Origin: Neolentinus lepideus HHB14362 ss-1
Taxonomy: Eukaryota; Basidiomycota; Agaricomycetes; Gloeophyllales; Gloeophyllaceae
NCBI GenBank assembly: GCA_001632425.1
Contig: KV425609.1
Span: 16,372-80,371, forward strand
DNA: 64,000 nt
Reading direction: 5' to 3'
Made by a program: the position numbers and the translations under genes. Below, piece after piece: positions 11,634 through 23,454 of the stretch. The stretch's first letter is position 1, and every line of letters begins with the position of its first letter. Under the pieces are notes generated by a model. It saw only the letters and a program-made list of their open reading frames with translations. It was not told where the DNA came from and did no database searches.

Positions 11634-13710
11634 AGCCTACGTTTATCCATCTAACCAATGGAGTTTATACCCCATACCCAAAACTCGCCCCTCATTATAT
11701 TTTCTCCTCTGCTGCTCCATTCGAGAACTCTCCCAGACACTTTTTCATCTCTATTCACCTCTCATTTCCTAACTGGAAGTCCATTGAGACTTTCACTCTC
11801 ATTGATTGTGGTGTGACTACATCGTGCATCTCCGAGTGCATTGCTACTAATCATTCTCTCCCTCGTACAGTTAAAGATACCCCCATCCTGATCCTCACCA
11901 TCGACGTCTGTCCAATTGCATCTGGGCTGATCACCCATGATGTCATTGTCAACATTGCCATCAATGCACATTCTGAGACACACCCTTTGGCTGTCATATC
12001 TGTTGCTTACCCAGTTATCCTAGGCCTTGATTGGTTGCAACGTCACAATCCCGACATTGATTGGGAGGATGAAACCCTCTTGCTTTCGTGTTGTGAACTA
12101 ACTCGTGCTTATCCTGTTACAGTGAAGGTGAGGTGAAAGGCTCTGGTCTTTGTCCTAAACTCTCTCCTACTACCCTGAACTCCTCATCCTTGCTAGGAAT
12201 AGGCTTTGGTCTCTCCAACACGACTTCTGCTGCTGCGCGTGCCATCTCTATGGTGAAGACTGCAGTCTCCTCAATGCCAGACTCCAAATTGACATGGCCA
12301 TTGTCACCTCTTGACTCTATGTCATCTCCAGAGCAACCAACTTCTCCAGTTTCCACTCCTTCTTTCCTATCTTTGTTTGTTCACTGGGCTGGCTTTGGTC
12401 AATCTACGCCTCCACTACCCTCCTCGGCATTGCCTCCTGATATTAAGGAGGTTGGCCCAAAATGTTTCATGAAATATGCTAAGTCAAATCCTGACTCTAT
12501 TTGTTTCCTCCAATTTCTCCTTGCTGGGACAGCTGCATATATCTGGACTACCACCACGGTTTCTGATATGCTGTCTGATGACCTCAATGATGTTGAGTCA
12601 TCCTCGACAGATACTGACAACCCTCTCGCTTTTATCCTAGACAAGTATATGCCTTGGGCTTCTGCTGTCTTCTTGACTACCGAGTTCGACAAGCTACCTC
12701 CGCATCATCTGTATGATGTGGAGATTGAGCTGGAAGAAGGCAAGACCCCTCCATTTGGCCTGTTGTACCGGCTTATGCCTGCTGAGCATGAAGCACTTGC
12801 AGAGTATGTAAACTCTAATCTTCAGCATGGCCATGTCTGATGTTTGACCTCCTCTGCTGGTGTGCCTGTTCTGTTCATTCACAAGAAGACAGGCGAGCTT
12901 CGACTCTGCATCGACTATAGAGGTTAAAATTCCATTACTAAAAAGAATCGTTATCCACTCCCACTTATTAATGATCTCCTTGATCGCATACAAGGTTGCA
13001 AGGTATTCTCTGTTATTGACCTTAAATCTGCCTATAGCCACGTACACATCAAGGAGGGAGATGAGTGGAAGACTGCATTTTGCACCCCTCTTGGTCTTTT
13101 TGAACATCTTGTTGTTCCTTATGGTTTGGATAACGCCCCTGCGGCATTACAATCCTTTATCCAGGACACTCTTCACAAATTTCTCGATATTTTCTGTGTT
13201 GCTTATCTTGATGATATTTTGATCTTTTCTAGGACTCAGGAGGAGCATGACAAGCACGTTGCACTTATCCTTGATCGCCTTTGGGATGCGCGCCTTTGTG
13301 CCAATCCTAAGAAGTGTGAGTTTGACAAGTCTGAAGTCGAGTATCTGGGCTACATCATCAGTGCTGATGGCATTAAGATGAATCCCCAGAAGCTCAATAC
13401 AATTTCTGACTGGCCTGTGCCTATTTCGGTAAAAGAACTTTAGTCTTTCCTTGGTTTTACTAACTTTTATCATTGCTTTATTGACGGGTACTCCCGTATA
13501 ACGGTCCCGCTCACTAAGCTGACCAAAAAAGACAGTCCTTTTGATTTTACAGTTCCTGCTCTATCTGCATTCAATACGCTTAAGGAGTGCTTCATCTCTG
13601 CTCCTGTTCTCCACCATTTTGACCCCCAACTACCTTGTATGCTCTTGATGGACACCTCTGACTTTGCGCTGTCTGATGTTCACCAGCAATCAGATGATGG
13701 TGGTCAGCCG
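11634..13710 (+). pseudogene. pol: gypsy-1 protease-RT-RNase H (degraded, 3' truncated)
   Basis: The aspartic protease motif is LIDCGVTTSCIS (about 11,799-11,834), followed by the ILGLDWLQRHNP flap-side motif. From 12,133 one frame carries the linker, the RT start (PPHHLYDVEIELEEGKTPPFG), fingers (GELRLCIDYRG), palm (FSVIDLKSAYSHV), catalytic YLDDILIFS (about 13,204-13,230), thumb, and an RNase H start (LLMDTSDFALSDV). Stops interrupt the frame at about 12,838, 12,925 and 13,441. The last sits where SFLGF follows ELQ, so CAG to TAG. The element ends abruptly in RNase H at the foldback junction. Confidence 0.85.
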
Positions 13711-16632
13711 ATGCTGTAGTATTAATGTATTACACCAGCAGTGCATTATGTGTTACACAGTATAGTATTGGGGGCAATGCATTATGCACCTCTGGTGCCC
13801 CGGAAAGGCTCCTACAAGCCAGGCTGGGTTTGAATTGGCATGCCCGGCACCCAGACATTAATGACCCGATCGGGTTTGCATGTCTAGTGTGAGAAGGAGG
13901 CTTCTATATTGGTTTGAGAGGGCCTGGGACCTTGTTTCTGGGCCACAAAAATGCGGAAAAATCATGAAAAATCAGAATATATTGCTGCACCCATTTGGGA
14001 CAGCATCAGTGACAAAAATAGCTCTTGTATGTATATAGAATGCTGCTGAATGGCACTCAGCTGCTCATATAAAATGGCAAAAATTGCCTAAAAATGCAAA
14101 AAAATTCAGGGTAGCTCCTGGGTGCCACCAGGGCCAGATGCCATCATGATATTATGTAATCACCTACCTAGTATGAGCAATATTTGATGTTATACACCTC
14201 TGGAACCCATTTTTCAGCCTCTTTCTGCTGGTGTGGTCCATTTCTCTATCTGGATAAGATTTCTCAGGGCTGTACCACCTCAACCATTAGAGCTACAGAT
14301 ATGGGACTTGTCCCATCTGCTTATATCAGCTACCAGCTATCTATTAGTACCAAAAACTACCAAAACATTTTTTCACGCACCACATTTGAAACACTTTTTC
14401 GTGTTTTCCCACACTAATGCCCATCCCCACAATCTGCCTTTTTGGGAATGGGGTCACCCAATATAGGGCTACAGGTTTGCTTAAGACACCGAGAGATTCT
14501 GATGAGCGGGTGGCTACTTACCGCTTTTGGGTAGTACCCCTCCTGCAGCCTCTCCCCAGCTACCGCTTTTGGTTCTGGTGGTCAATATCACCCCTCCCTA
14601 GTGTATACTAGTATATCAGAACATACCGACCACGTCTGGGATGATTTGGGTCATTAATCAGTGACCCAGTACTGACTGGCCTCAAAAACATACATTTATT
14701 GACACCCTGGTACAGCCAGTACACCTACTGTCAAAGAAACTCTTGGTAATACAACCTACAGTATGCCCCACCAACCCCGGATCCTACCCCAGTCACCCAA
14801 AACCCTACCAAGAACACAAAGAAACAGCAAACAACCACAACCACAGCACACGAGCAGCTGAGCAAAGAAGGCAAAAAAGACCGAAAACAATACGAAAAAC
14901 TCAAACTGGCCACTTCCAGGGGAAAACAGAAACGGGCAGCAATGGAGGTCACAGAGATAAAATCAAGGGTGGATGGGGCATACTGTAGGTTGTGTTACAA
15001 GAAGTTTCTTGGACAGTAGGTGTACTGGCTGTACCAGGGTGTCAATAAATGTATGTTTTTGAGGCCAGTCAGTACTGGGTCACTGATTAATGACCCAAAT
15101 CATCCCAGACTTGGTCGGTATGTTCTGATATACTAGTATACACTAGGGAGGGATGATATTGACCACCAAAACTAAAAGTGGTAGCTGGGGAGAGGCTGCA
15201 GGAGGGGTACTACCCAAAAGCAGTAAGTAGCCACCCACTCATAGAATCTCTTGGTGTCTTAAGCAAACCTGTACCATGGGAGTCCACGATCCGGGACAGA
15301 CTAGGAAGCGGGACACCTCTATATCTTGACAGAGACAGCACCATTCACCAAATCGCTTGGGCGTACCTCGAGCACACCCCCATGGCACCTGACTGTCTGA
15401 TTTTGAAGGGGATTGAGAGAGGAATGGAAGACTGATGGGTTGAGCAAGTTGGGGGACTTTTGGCCTGTGTCGCATGTCTCGATTTGGTGAGACACCCAAT
15501 TTTGCCATTGCTGCTCTTCTCTTGTGTCACCCCTGCTCTTTGTGATACTATGCAAATAAATACTTTTGATATCTGCCTTTCCAATGATACAACTTTTGGA
15601 GAGCTGGAGCTAGGACTGGGAACACTGTAATGATGATAAAAGTGGCCTGGTTCCTAGTCTCAGTGTATATTTGACCTGTCTCGAAACTTTGCATGTAGTT
15701 CTACCATTTTCCAATGAATTTCCTTGATTAGGGTGTCAAAATGTTTACAAGAAAGATCCCTATAAGACTGTATAGTTGCTTCATAGAAATCTGCATGTCT
15801 GCAGGAACTAGAGGAAATATATGCTAGAGTATCCCAGATCTAGACCCCAGACAGTAGCCCTATATTGGGTGACCCCATTCCCAAAAAGGCAGATTGCGGG
15901 GGTGGGTATTAGTGTGGGAAAACACAAAAAAGTGTTTCAAATGTGGTGCATGAAAAAATGTTTTGGGTAGTTTTGGGTACCAATAGATAGCTGGTAGCTG
16001 AAATAAATGGATGGGACAAGTCCCATATCTGTAGCTCTAATGGCTGAGGTGGTACAGCCCTGAGAAATCTCATCCAGGTAGAGAAATGGACCACACCAGC
16101 AGAAAGAGGCTGAAAAATGGGTTCCAGAGGTGTATAACATCAAATATTGCTCATACTAGGTAGGTGATTACATAATATCATGATGGCATCTGGCCCTGGT
16201 GGCACCCAGGAGCTACCCTGAATTTTTTTGCATTTCTAGGCAATTTTTGCCATTTTATATGAGCAGCTAAGTGCCATTTAGCAGCATTCTATATATATAC
16301 AAGAGCTATTTTTGTCACTGATGCTGTCCCAAATGGGTGCAGCGATATATTTTGATTTTTCATGATTTCACTGGATTTTTCTGGGCCAGAAACAAGGTCC
16401 CAGGCCCTCTCAAACCAATATAGAAGCCTCCTTCCCACACTAGACATGCAAACCCAATCGGGATATTAATGTCTGGGTGCCGAGTAGGCCAATTCAAACC
16501 CAGCCCAGCTTGTAGGGGCCTTTCCGGGGCATCGGAGGTGCATAATACATCCCCCCAATACTATACTGTGTAACACATAACGCACTGCTATTATAATGGG
16601 GGTGTAATACATTAATACTACAGCATCGGCTG
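13705..16632. mobile_element. foldback palindrome, 2.9 kb
   Basis: Left arm (13,705 to about 14,775) and right arm (about 14,973-16,632) are reverse complements starting CAGCCGATGCTGTAG at 13,705 and ending CTACAGCATCGGCTG at 16,632. Arms carry GTATTAATGTATTAC-type subterminal palindromes and poly-A-rich stretches. The ~200-bp centre is AC-rich. The right arm carries a 580-bp insertion. No transposase is visible. The left flank is gypsy-1 RNase H and the right flank is a DIRS-like fragment, so the palindrome now bridges two unrelated elements. Truncated relatives are at 6715-7290 and 24,779-25,148. Confidence 0.75.
15274..15853. mobile_element. 580-bp insertion in right foldback arm
   Basis: The right arm reads ...AAGCAAACCTGTA, is interrupted, and resumes GCCCTATATTGGG. 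The left arm has these segments contiguous. GTA flanks both sides (15,271-15,273 and 15,854-15,856), a possible 3-bp duplication. The insert begins CCATGGGAGTCC and ends GACCCCAGACA; I see no terminal repeats or known coding domain. Its type is unresolved. Confidence 0.45.
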
Positions 16633-16743
16633 CGAAGATAGTCCAAACATTACTGCATGGTTGACATACACCTTCCCTCTCCAGAACAAACAAACTGCAT
16701 TCTGATGATCCAGTCGGATTGGGGTTATATGGTAAGCAGCAGA
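16633..16743 (-). pseudogene. DIRS-like reverse transcriptase fragment, downstream part
   Basis: On the minus strand this 111-bp piece continues the reading frame that stops at the Tc1-1 right end (21,956). It encodes a short YNPNPT...VCQPCSNVWTIFAADA stretch in the position where related reverse transcriptases have the segment leading to the GVFG-VAD motif. It is separated from its upstream part by the whole Tc1-1 element. The assignment rests on order and spacing rather than on a catalytic motif. Confidence 0.4.
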
Positions 16744-17103
16744 TACAGTGGCTGCAAAAAGTATCTGGACTGCGGCGCACAAGTTTGTAAAGCTTGGATA
16801 TCTTGCTACTATGGATACATTTTCCTATTATTTCTTTACTATTAGACACTGATATTGGGGGTCAGCAATGCCTGCAAGCAAAATGTCCATGTGACATGTG
16901 AATGTGATGTCACACATGTGGGAAACTCGTGCCACAGCACATCGCCCTAGCTCAATCTCAGGCTGTTTGACATGGAATTGATGTACATATGGTGTGATTA
17001 TAACAATCATTGTAGAGCAGATATATCTATGAAGTGTCTATGAACTTATGTGCTTAAAAAACTTTGTATTTATCGAGAATATTGTTCTAAATTAGATAAA
17101 ATA

Positions 17104-20014
17104 TTAGTTCTCCTCATCAGTATCTTCATCCTCTGGCTCCAGTTCTGGCCCAGCATGATTATTCTTAATTGAGAGACACCTTTTGGAATATATTTTGATA
17201 GCTTCTTCAACAGCCTTGATCTTTTCAGCCTTGATGGTAACCTTGGATTTGATTGGCACCAATCACTCATCCTTGGGTATCCCTACCTTTATCTCCAGCT
17301 GCCTGTGCTTCTCCAGCTTGTCATCAAGCTCAGCATTGGTCCTATTCTTCTCATAGATCTGCTTGATGTCTGTCCAGAGGTCCACCTTTTCCAGTTGATC
17401 AGAGTACTGCTTCTGCTTCCTTCTCTTCTCCTCATCCTTCCTCCACTTACTGCCCACTTCATGCAGATCAGCCTCAACCAATTCCTGCTTCTGCTTCCTC
17501 TCTGATCCAGACATATCAAGTTCCCTTGCTTTCTGCATCATGAATGCCTGGACATCTGATGTGGCATTCCGTGTCATCCACCCTTTAGTGTTGTTGACCT
17601 TCCACATATGTCTAGCATTGAATGCATGTAGACTGAGCCTGGAGTGGTGGAGAAACTGTTGTCGCATTGATCCAAGACTACCTTCATTTGCATCATTGGT
17701 TGTGGGCATAAAGGCAGCCTCCCGCTGATGTTGTGATAGTCTTGCAATATTGCCATCACTGTTGAACTCTGCTGTAAAGCACTCCCAGGTCTCCAGAGCC
17801 CCAGTGAAGAAGGCTACAAGGGCACCAGATAGGTGTGGAAGTGATGGCTTAAGTGCCTGAATCACGTAGAAGACATTGGGGCAATGCCAGGGTTTACCAT
17901 CCAATGTACCAGTTGACCATGAAGCATCTGCTGCAAGAAGCAAGTCAGGATTTGCAATTAGGACTTGGCAGAGATTCTTGACTCTTGCATGGAGTTTGCC
18001 AAGATCCAGAATGTTTTTAGAACCATCATGGACATACTGGATGTATGGGTGACCAACTGCTTGAGCATATAGAGCCAGCACACAGAGTTCAGTGATGGTG
18101 GGAATATTATGTAGAGCCATATAGAGATTAGATTCCATGTGGTTGAAGTTACACTTGTCCTTCTTGACCCTGACCATCCCAAGAAAGGATATATAGAGCT
18201 GGAGGTGAACAAGGAGCTCCACTGCTACATCACAATGAGACTGATAGCAAGTGTTGCTGGTATCAGGGAAGTGAACCAAGAATCCAAGCTCAATAAGAAA
18301 GTGGTGAACAAAGGTATCTTGCTGGACTTTCTTCTTGTTGTGGTTGTTGAGATAATGACCTGTTGGAGCATCAATAACAGTATCACTCAATATCAACCAA
18401 TCACACCTGCAATATCAGCCACCTTGACACCACCAGCTTGAGAGTGGTCCTCTGCAAATTTCTTCGCTTCAGAAGGCCCAAGAGATGCTGCTGCTGCATT
18501 ATCACAGTTCATGAGCTTGATAGGTCCTTCAAGCCCATTCTTTGACCAAAATTCCATCATATGAGTGTTACCTCCCTTCACAGCGTTCAAGTCCTTGTGC
18601 ATACAGCAGCCACCCCAGACCCATAATTCAGCCTCATCCTTTGCTTCATCACTCAATTTGTTGAATGCATTCTTGCCATATTGCACTACAGCATCCTTCC
18701 ATGCCTTCTCATCTTGTGCAATCTGCTCTGCATGTGGCAGCTGACACCATGCATCAATACCACCTGCATCCTTGAACTTCTGGTCATTGATCCCAGATAT
18801 AATGGTGAGGAGCTCTAGAGAAGACTTCTCAAGCAGGACCTCCTCGCCACGTAGCTCACAATCAATATGGGTCTTCCAGGTCTTCATAAGTCGAGCAAGT
18901 TTCTTCTGATCTTCAGCATGATCTGAGAGAATACCCTTGAGTTTTGGTAAGAGCTCGTGCCAATCTAGCTTCCTGTGCTTCACAAGTGGGCTTTCATTCC
19001 AAAGAGCATGTTGCTCTTTGAATTGTTTCTCCCATCCTGCTAGCTGCATTTTGCTTGTATGGTTCAGAGCAGATGAGATATTGTAAAAGCGAGTAGCAGG
19101 AACAACTGAACAGTGCTTTGCAGCATCTGAGACCTTGTATGATGAGATGGGTAGTGTGATGTGCTTTGATTCATACTGAGTATGCTTGTGTGAAGTTCCA
19201 TCACCACTGATGGTAAAGTCTACAGACTACTATTTAGTATACAGATGCAATAGATGATAGAGCAGACTCACGATTAGCTTGATGCATCTCATCAACCAGT
19301 TCAGCTGCTCTGCAATGTACCTCTCACTCACTATGCGACCAGCACTGTGAGCACTGGGTATTCCTTTGTCATCAATCTCCACTCCCAGACCTTCTGAAAC
19401 AATTTTGATGACTGGACCAACATTTGCACCCTCAACACGTCCAACCGATACTAAGTCACATATCATGTTGCAACAGGTGGCTGAATAGACTCCCTTCACC
19501 TTGAGTTCAGAGGGCTCATTAGCCACAGCCACAGCTTTCTTCACTGCATGATCTTGCTGATTTGATGCATGAGAAACATGCTTCCAAAGAGCATCCTTCT
19601 GTTTCTGCAGTGTGGAGTTCTCCATCTGAGCATGGTCAAGCTCACCCAACACAGTTGATACTTCTTCATGTGCCTTGGAAAGCTGAGCTACCTGTGTTGC
19701 AACAATATCCTGAGCATCACTGAAAGCAATATGTGCATGCTCAAGCTGAGTATCAGCAGACCCAACAGCACATTCTGCATCTTCTAGTCTAGCTTGCAAA
19801 CTGGCATTGAAGTCTTGAAGGTATGTGTTCTCCACTTTAAGGAGGGAGCAAGAACGTGTTATGCTCTTGATTGACCTGTCCTGAGCTTGAATTTGCTTGT
19901 GGACATGCTCCGGGACAGCATTCTCCTTGTTGCAGACAGCTTCTGGACCAAGATGGGCTATACATCAAAGTGGGCCTTCTGAGTGATAGATTGGCCCTTC
20001 CTGTGCCTTCTCAT
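17104..20014 (-). pseudogene. large unnamed Agaricomycete TE-associated protein (coiled coil + GDGTSHK + NDANEG)
   Basis: Three coding blocks read in order on the minus strand. Block 1 (about 20,014-19,260) starts MRRHRKGQS and has a coiled coil of about 120 residues, then a GVxSxxxxNMI...ELVDEM region. Block 2 (about 19,235-18,393) holds SGDGTSHKHTQYESKHI, then WVWGGCCMHKDLNAVKGGN. Block 3 (18,396-17,104) holds FPDTSNTCYQSHCD, GTLDGKPWHCP, TTNDANEGSLGSMR and a Lys/Glu-rich tail ending DEDTDEEN. I recall this order of motifs from a very multicopy, functionally unnamed Agaricomycete family. Conserved D (GDG), a CCMH C-x-x-H motif and E (NDANEG) resemble an RNase H-type transposase with an inserted C2H motif; that is inference. 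A frameshift near 19,310 and a TGA at 17,263 suggest decay. Exon ends are approximate. Confidence 0.6.
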
Positions 20015-20554
20015 GATGAAGAACAGTCCACAAACAGTCAGATAAGCTTAGAATAGCTGTGAAGCTGTCAGAATTGACATGTTCTTCCAAGAATGTGCTG
20101 GAAACACGTTAATAGAATGTGTCTTGGCAAATTCCAGAGGCCCTTTATGACTGCATTTCAGTGAGGTGCAAGTTTCTCAACAGGAACATAACATTAATCC
20201 CTCAAAAAATCTGACTATATTGTTTTGCATGCCACGGAATCGATCGTTGCAGTTCATTTTTTGAATTTCTTCGTCTTTCAAGTAGAAACTGCTATTTCAC
20301 GCAGCAAAATACACACTTAGAGGGCCCAAATCAAAAATCGAATTGCAAGACTCTATTCTATAGTGTTCAAAAGAATATATTCCGATTTTTATTGTAATTT
20401 ACAGTGTGTCTCTGTTCTGAAACTTGCACCACAAGTCACACTCACCTTTGGCTGCAGTGGCTGAAGCGTGACATGCGCATTGGAGTTTCAAACTCATAGG
20501 GATTGCCAACCCCCACTGATATTGTCTCTAAATACTATTGCACCTTGATTGTAC

Positions 20555-21702
20555 CAATATGGCAAAAGTGCAGTGTTCAGGGCAGGCATTATCACCATCA
20601 CATGATGTTCATTGCTCAATGTGCAACTCTTTCACAGTTTCCCAAACAACATCATGCTATAACACTTCTGGTACACTTCTATACACTATATATGGTCTAT
20701 ACAACCCCCTCTACATGCAGCAGAATTATTGGTTCCTATTGGAGCAGCATCAAAGTCCCCGCAATTGCTGAAGACATGGGTATTCCCCAGTCAACCATCT
20801 ACAACCTCATCAAGCAATACAACAAGACCAAATCTTGTTACCCAAGGCCTAAACCAGGATGTCCAAAACTTCTTCACACACCCCAGCTCAAATTCACAGT
20901 TCTACAGCTCAACCCTGGCTGTGCTAAGAATTCTGCACAGCTTCAACAGGACTACTTCCCTCATGCCTCCGAAAATACTGTATGCAATGCCCTACAGCAG
21001 GAAGGACTTGTGTCAGCTGTTCGGAGGAGGGTCCTGCATCTGAAGGTGCATAGACGGACACAGCGCATCTGGGCAGCAGGAGTGAGCAAATGGTCTCTTC
21101 AACACTGGCGGAGGGTGATATTCTCAGATGAGTCAAAAATTAGTCTGATGGCCTTGGATGGCAGGGAATACTGTTGGAGGAGACCTGGGGATGTGATTCA
21201 AGACTGATACACCCAGAAGACAAAGAAGTTTGGTGGTGGAAGCTTGATGGTCTGGGCATGTGTCACAGGAGAGGTGGTTGGATGGATTTGCAGGATCAAT
21301 GGAATTATGACGGGACCACGATATGTTGAAATCCTTGATACCCATCTCTGTCAGACCCTGAATGATTATAGGATGAAGCCTCGACATTATTTCTTCCAGC
21401 AAGACAATGATACAAAGCATTGTTCCTGAGTGGCCAAAGCATGGTTGGAGGGGAGTGGGCTCCATACTCTTCCCTGGCCTGCTCAATCACCAGATATGAA
21501 CATTATTGAGCATCTATGGGACCATTTGAAATGGAAGGTACATGCTCAGGAACCTCAGCCTTCAAACCTGGATGAGCTTTGGGCAGTAGTTGAGGAGGAG
21601 TGGTACAAGATTGGAAAGGATGTTGTGGATCAGCTCTATGCCAGTCTGCCAGATCGGGTTGCTGCTTTGAAGAAGGCACATGGGGGGAATACAGATTACT
21701 AA
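20555..21702 (+). pseudogene. Tc1-like transposase (two in-frame stops)
   Basis: Single frame. A helix-turn-helix (VPAIAEDMGIPQSTIYNLIKQ, about 20,755-20,817) and a second DNA-binding segment (SENTVCNALQQEGL) precede the catalytic domain. The DDE residues lie in VIFSDESKI, FFQQDNDTKH and QSPDMNIIEHLWDHLK. Stops at 21,205-21,207 (D*YTQ, probably W) and 21,427-21,429 (HCS*VAK, probably R) each need one transition, TGG to TGA and CGA to TGA. The N-terminus before about 20,700 is poorly conserved and the start is uncertain. Oriented opposite to the other gene in the element. Confidence 0.85.
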
Positions 21703-21957
21703 TTTCCATAAGTATTCTCCTCTCCTTTCTTCCTAGAAACTTGACATAATGTATAATTTGGTACAGGTCAGTGACCTTGGGCACTAACGATGCCCCTCTC
21801 CAATAGAACAAATGCTATAATTGCTATTCAGTTATTGTATACTTATTTTACTATCTCTAATGTACTATAATCGTGAACTTTTATGTCCCCCCCTTTGACC
21901 AAACTGGCAGTACTGCCCATTGGGCCACATGTCCAGATACTTTTTGCAGCCACTGTA

Positions 21958-22500
21958 TGTCAAAGGCCACTGCCAGTGTCAAAGATGGAAGGTTGAGGAT
22001 CAGGTTTGAAGTTTCAGCAAAGGTTCCCCACTCTGTCAGGAAGTTGTTGGAGTTGATGCCTGCATTCACAGATGGGATGGGAGGCTGATTATGCTAGCAC
22101 ATTAGAACAGCACAATAAGCATGTATTATGATCTAACTCGTACATTGTTGCAAGGGTAGGACATATCCTGCACTAGTCACAATTTTGAAGTGCTCACTTT
22201 TGGCACAAGACCTAATGGTGAGGTCTGGAAAGGGCGAATGAGCCATTCTAGCTCTGCAGGCTCGAATCCCTCAGAGTACCATCCAGCAGCAACCTCCCCA
22301 GCAATATATGTATCTATAAATTTGGTGTCCAATTCTGATGACCTGTAGTTGTCAAAGATGAAAGTCTGAGGCAGGGGCACAGACACCCCTATGTCAAACC
22401 TGGATCATAGACCATCAACAACATGCTGCCAGCAATCCAAGATGTTGAGATCGCGCAGCAGAGACTCAACCTTGTCTGGGTCCAAGGGCGAGACTACCTG
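21958..22500 (-). pseudogene. DIRS-like reverse transcriptase, N-terminal part
   Basis: Minus-strand blocks read PLPQTFIFDNYRSSEL, YIAGEVAAGWYSEGFEPAE, LIRPFQTSPLGLVPKVS (about 22,386-22,180) and then NAGINSNNFLTEWGTFAET (about 22,069 on). PFQTSPLGLVPK corresponds to the fingers motif of tyrosine-recombinase (DIRS-type) reverse transcriptases common in Agaricomycetes, and TEWGTF to the following segment. Stops and gaps interrupt it. No recombinase is visible in the window, so DIRS is a best guess from motif order. Confidence 0.5.
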
Positions 22501-22860
22501 TCACGGGTCAGTTGCACTGGGTGCAGGTGGCCCAATGGCCTGCGGCACTGCAGAGGCTGCACCTGTGGTAACATGGGCACTGGTGTCCAAAATGGCAGGC
22601 TGAGTTCCATGCCCAGTTGAAGCAGAACTCATGCCCATCCTGGGTGACGAGAGCAGGTTGCATGCCATGTGTATTGATGGTGGTGACGGGTTGACTGGCG
22701 GTGGGGGTCTCATTGGTGTATTGGTGCAGGCAGTGGGGAGGTGTCCATCAGTGCCACACTGAAAGCACCAGTTGCTCCATTTGGCCTGGTAATGACCCTG
22801 TTTGGGTTGCTGACCATTGTTGTACAGTCCTGGACAGGCAAAGACAACAAAAAAAGTCAA
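22501..22860 (-). pseudogene. retroelement zinc-knuckle segment upstream of the DIRS-like RT
   Basis: The minus strand carries CFQCGTDGHLPTAC, a canonical CX2CX4HX4C knuckle, followed by a Pro/Ala-rich linker. It sits just upstream of the RT blocks on the same strand, as a gag tail would. It likely belongs to the same element; similarity ends near 22,860. Confidence 0.55.
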
Positions 22861-23454
22861 CTGATTTCACTGGTCCCGGAATCATTTGGATTCGTGATTT
22901 TTAGCTATTTATAGTAGATTTGAGGTGTAACAAACAGATTGGCATGAGCTGATCTTGTATAATTCTGAGTTTGGAGTTTTGGGGCCCAAAATTTTGGCCA
23001 TGACCTCAAAAAAATCGGGAAAAATCCGAAAAATACAGCAAATGACTCCTCTCGCCAATCTCTGTTCAGATCTGACTTAATGATATGATGGCAACAAAAA
23101 TTGAGTGCACTAATAATCATTCCTCATTTTTGGGTAAGTGTGACATAAACTCACTGGAGTGCAGACTAATGAGAGGACAGGATACTCATGTGAGATCTAC
23201 AGCTAATTATCTTAGAAGTTCCCAACTGAATATGTAGCAGGAGGTATGCAGCAATTTCCTACTGTCCATTCTATTCCTGTGATGTAACATGGCCATATCT
23301 CATATGGTTTGCAGTATGTAAGTCTCTTGCATTGCATTACACACAATGCACTGATACTAATGTTTGTCAGAGATACAAGGTGTGTGGTGGTAATTCCTTA
23401 GTACATTAGTTCCCCTTATATTTCTATGTTTTGCAATATAGAGGGTTAGTGGTC
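22861..23454. other. AT-rich non-coding stretch
   Basis: No domain-bearing frame, no repeats shared with the rest of the window and no splice-linked coding blocks seen. It separates the knuckle segment from the repeat-containing frame to the right. Confidence 0.5.

Larger units (their letters stand above)
16746..21955. mobile_element. Tc1-1: Tc1/mariner-type element with a second gene, 5.2 kb
   Basis: A 25-bp terminal inverted repeat starting CAGTGGCTGCAAAAAGTATC lies at 16,746-16,770, and its exact complement at 21,931-21,955. TA flanks each end (16,744-16,745 and 21,956-21,957), the signature target duplication of Tc1/mariner. Removing the element brings together two parts of the DIRS-like RT. 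Inside are a Tc1 transposase pseudogene (plus strand, right half) and a long multi-exon gene of another family (minus strand, left half). The second gene is either cargo or a nested element whose own ends I could not find. Confidence 0.75.

Noticed and set aside
20440..20475. CAGTGGCTGAAG at 20,457 as an internal Tc1 terminal repeat
   Set aside because: Only the first nine bases match the Tc1-1 end and no TA-flanked partner is seen.
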